A DNA stretch of 14,849 bases from an uncultured Eubacteriales bacterium. Its GTDB lineage: Bacteria > Bacillota > Clostridia > Oscillospirales > Oscillospiraceae. Position numbers and translations under genes: made by a program. Each line of letters begins with the position of its first letter. Position 1 is the first letter of the stretch. The notes under the pieces were generated by a model that was not told the origin of the DNA, made no database searches, and was given only the letters and a program-made list of their open reading frames with translations. This document shows, one piece after another, positions 13,318 to 14,849 of this stretch. The stretch covers positions 1-14,849 of the forward strand of contig USPI01000015.1 of the NCBI GenBank assembly GCA_900556535.1, in the 5' to 3' direction.

Positions 13318-14016
13318 CTACCGGATCCCGGTTCGGCTGGACGGGCTGCCTTCGCCGCCCAGTGCCGGAAGCGCCGGCAGTTCCGTCAGATGAGAGAGCA
13401 GGACGTCGGGCCGGATGCCGTCGCCGGTTGCGCAGGCGCCCAACCCGATGGCATACATCCCCGCCCGGTGTGCGGCAAGAATGCCAGCCGGGGCGTCCTC
13501 AACCACGGCGCAGACATCCGGCTCCAGCCCGAGCAGTGCCGCCGCACGCAGGAAGACCTCCGGATCCGGCTTGGAGGCAGTTATCATGGTGCCGTCCGTC
13601 ACGGCGTCAAAAGCCTGCTCCAGCTCTGTGCGTTGCAGGATCAGCCGGGCGTTGCGGCTGGACGAGCCGACTGCCAGCCGTAGTTTCCGCTTGCGTAAAA
13701 TTTCCAATACGGCACGCACTGCAGGCGGGATATCTGCCGCAGTCAGCGTTTCCAGACTTGCCCGATACAGGCTGTTCTTCCGCTCGCAGAGAGCGGCTTT
13801 TTCTTTGTCGCCGAGACGGACTTCCGGCTTTAATGCCAAAAGCCGTTCCAGACTTTCCGCACGGCTGACGCCCCGCAGACGGTCGTTGGCACCACGGTCG
13901 AACGGAATACCCAACTCCTCCGCGATGCAGGACCATGCGCGGAAATGCAGTTCGTCGGTGTGCACCAGTACGCCGTCCAGATCAAAAATAACCCCCCGGA
14001 TCATGATGCTTTTCAT
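13318..14016 (-). CDS. HAD-family phosphatase, beta-phosphoglucomutase-like
   Basis: A 232-residue cytosolic enzyme. ATG at 14016 overlaps the upstream stop (ATGA) with GGAGGAGG seven bases ahead, so it is coupled to the rhamnosidase gene. HAD motifs: I FDLDGVL (11-17, nucleophile D12 and D14), II VGSSS (116-120), III K149 in SKPDPEVF, IV VVEDAPAGI (171-179). LRGVSRAESLERLL (47-60) is the cap-domain signature of beta-phosphoglucomutase, which interconverts beta-glucose 1-phosphate and 6-phosphate. The link to a GH78 gene rather than a disaccharide phosphorylase makes a broader sugar-phosphate phosphatase or mutase possible. Rare-looking CGG arginine codons appear here and in the upstream gene more than elsewhere in the window. 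Confidence 0.85.
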   Translation of the reverse strand: MKSIMIRGVIFDLDGVLVHTDELHFRAWSCIAEELGIPFDRGANDRLRGVSRAESLERLLALKPEVRLGDKEKAALCERKNSLYRASLETLTAADIPPAVRAVLEILRKRKLRLAVGSSSRNARLILQRTELEQAFDAVTDGTMITASKPDPEVFLRAAALLGLEPDVCAVVEDAPAGILAAHRAGMYAIGLGACATGDGIRPDVLLSHLTELPALPALGGEGSPSSRTGIR

Positions 14017-14849
14017 GCTTTTTCCTCCTCCCGGAAAGTGCTGATCCGTTTCAGCCCGTCACCGAATGCGGTCAATTGCGATTCGCTGATGCCCAGAAAC
14101 GCGAGGGACGTCAGGGCGCGCGGCGTGAGTGCCAGCAGATCCGGCTCGTCCCCGGTCACGATGGCGTATGCGCGCGGCAGAAGCCGCCGCATGAGCGCCG
14201 CCGCCTCCGGGTTTTCCACAATATCCGCCAGCGGCGTGTCCGGTCCGAAGGGATGCACCAGCGCCGGGAGCGGAGCGCACCGGAAGCGGAAGTCTCCCGA
14301 TATATCCTGGTACGCCGTCCCGTCCGGCAGGATCACTCGCGCCCGCACCCCTTCCGGGACACGCCCGGACACCGTGAAGGCTGCATCCCTTCCCACGCGC
14401 CAGCCGATTTCAAACCGACCGCGCGGGGATTCAAAAGCCATATCCAGCCGGTGCAGTGCCGCGCCGGGGTGCGGCTGAATCCGCGCCATGTCCCAGCCGG
14501 GGGATTCCGGCATCAACCCGGCGACCCGGCTGACCAGCGCCTCGCAGACCGAGCCGTAGGCATAATGGTTGAGCGAATTCATGCCTGTCCCGCTCAGATG
14601 TCCGTCCGGCAACAGGGAATTCCACCGCTCCCAGAAGGTGGTAGCGCCCATGTCCAGTTCATACAGCCATCCCGGCGGGGTGCGCCGGAACAGGATGCGG
14701 TAGGCGGCACCGTCCATGCCGCAATCAAACAGTACCGGCAACAGGAACGGCGTACCCAAAAAGCCGGTCTTCATGACCCAAAGATCGCGTGCCAGCCGCC
14801 GGGCAAGCCCGTCTGAGACCGCCTCGCGCGTCCGGTACAGCCGGAACGC
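14013..14849 (-). CDS. GH78 alpha-L-rhamnosidase, C-terminal part (runs off right edge)
   Basis: The frame is open from the right edge to a TGA at 14013, 278 residues visible; the internal ATG at 14774 is not a start because the coding pattern continues upstream (RLARDLWVMKTGFLGTPFLL). Signature motifs of the GH78 (alpha/alpha)6 barrel: TGFLGTPFLLPVL, GATTFWERWNS (the Glu is the likely catalytic base) and MNSLNHYAYGSV, followed by the C-terminal beta-sandwich. The enzyme releases terminal alpha-L-rhamnose from plant glycosides or pectic chains. An extra tail of about 90 residues after the sandwich (IVENPEAAALMRRLLPRAYA, then LLALTPRALTSL) looks like a helical module that caps the protein in gut Clostridia homologues. 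Signal peptide status cannot be seen. Confidence 0.88.
   Translation of the reverse strand, partial: AFRLYRTREAVSDGLARRLARDLWVMKTGFLGTPFLLPVLFDCGMDGAAYRILFRRTPPGWLYELDMGATTFWERWNSLLPDGHLSGTGMNSLNHYAYGSVCEALVSRVAGLMPESPGWDMARIQPHPGAALHRLDMAFESPRGRFEIGWRVGRDAAFTVSGRVPEGVRARVILPDGTAYQDISGDFRFRCAPLPALVHPFGPDTPLADIVENPEAAALMRRLLPRAYAIVTGDEPDLLALTPRALTSLAFLGISESQLTAFGDGLKRISTFREEEKA

Noticed and set aside
14013..14774. Complete gene starting at the ATG at 14774
   Set aside because: The frame and GH78-like sequence continue upstream to the window edge, and GH78 proteins are far longer than 253 residues.

Overview
The window looks like chromosomal DNA of a GC-rich Clostridia bacterium, most likely a gut Oscillospiraceae/Ruminococcaceae relative. 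The support is indirect: strong GGAGG ribosome binding sites, sigma-A promoters, an L10-type attenuating leader before rplJ-rplL, an orphan pair of 2-hydroxyacyl-CoA dehydratase-like subunits, and a BceRS-type two-component system. No 16S rRNA or tRNA gene is visible, so the taxonomy is inference.

Layout, left to right. (1) 1-547: an AT-richer junk-like edge holding the first 29 codons of a Vat/CatB-type acetyltransferase (minus), a chimeric gene fragment behind it, and two hairpins. (2) 548-4399, minus: two overlapping WYL-domain regulators, a terminator, a 180-nt intergenic stretch rich in inverted repeats, and a DUF2828 protein with a complete vWA metal site resembling the Ro60/TROVE architecture. 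This is the most interesting module of the window. (3) 4431-6502, plus: hflX, which apparently starts at a non-canonical ATA codon, then yigZ overlapping it, then a bidirectional terminator. (4) 6511-9247, minus: two 2-hydroxyacyl-CoA dehydratase-family subunits with a near-consensus promoter. (5) 9358-11664, plus: a divergent promoter, a hairpin-rich leader, a Cys-rich C_GCAxxG_C_C protein, an OmpR-type response regulator and a BceS-like intramembrane-sensing histidine kinase, with no adjacent ABC transporter. (6) 11665-12107: three full copies and a fragment of a 94-bp tandem repeat, then a strong promoter. (7) 12114-13300: the L10 leader with a terminator-like hairpin, rplJ, rplL and terminators. 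(8) 13318-14849, minus: a beta-phosphoglucomutase-like HAD phosphatase translationally coupled to the C-terminal part of a GH78 alpha-L-rhamnosidase that runs off the right edge.

The genes form independent transcription units rather than one pathway: ribosome maintenance (hflX, yigZ, rplJL), a probable stress/RNA module controlled by WYL ligand sensors, an anaerobic radical dehydratase pair, a redox or metal related signalling operon, and a plant-glycan utilisation end. Units are separated by convergent terminators (6463-6502, 13263-13300) or divergent promoters (4431-4504, 9302-9386).
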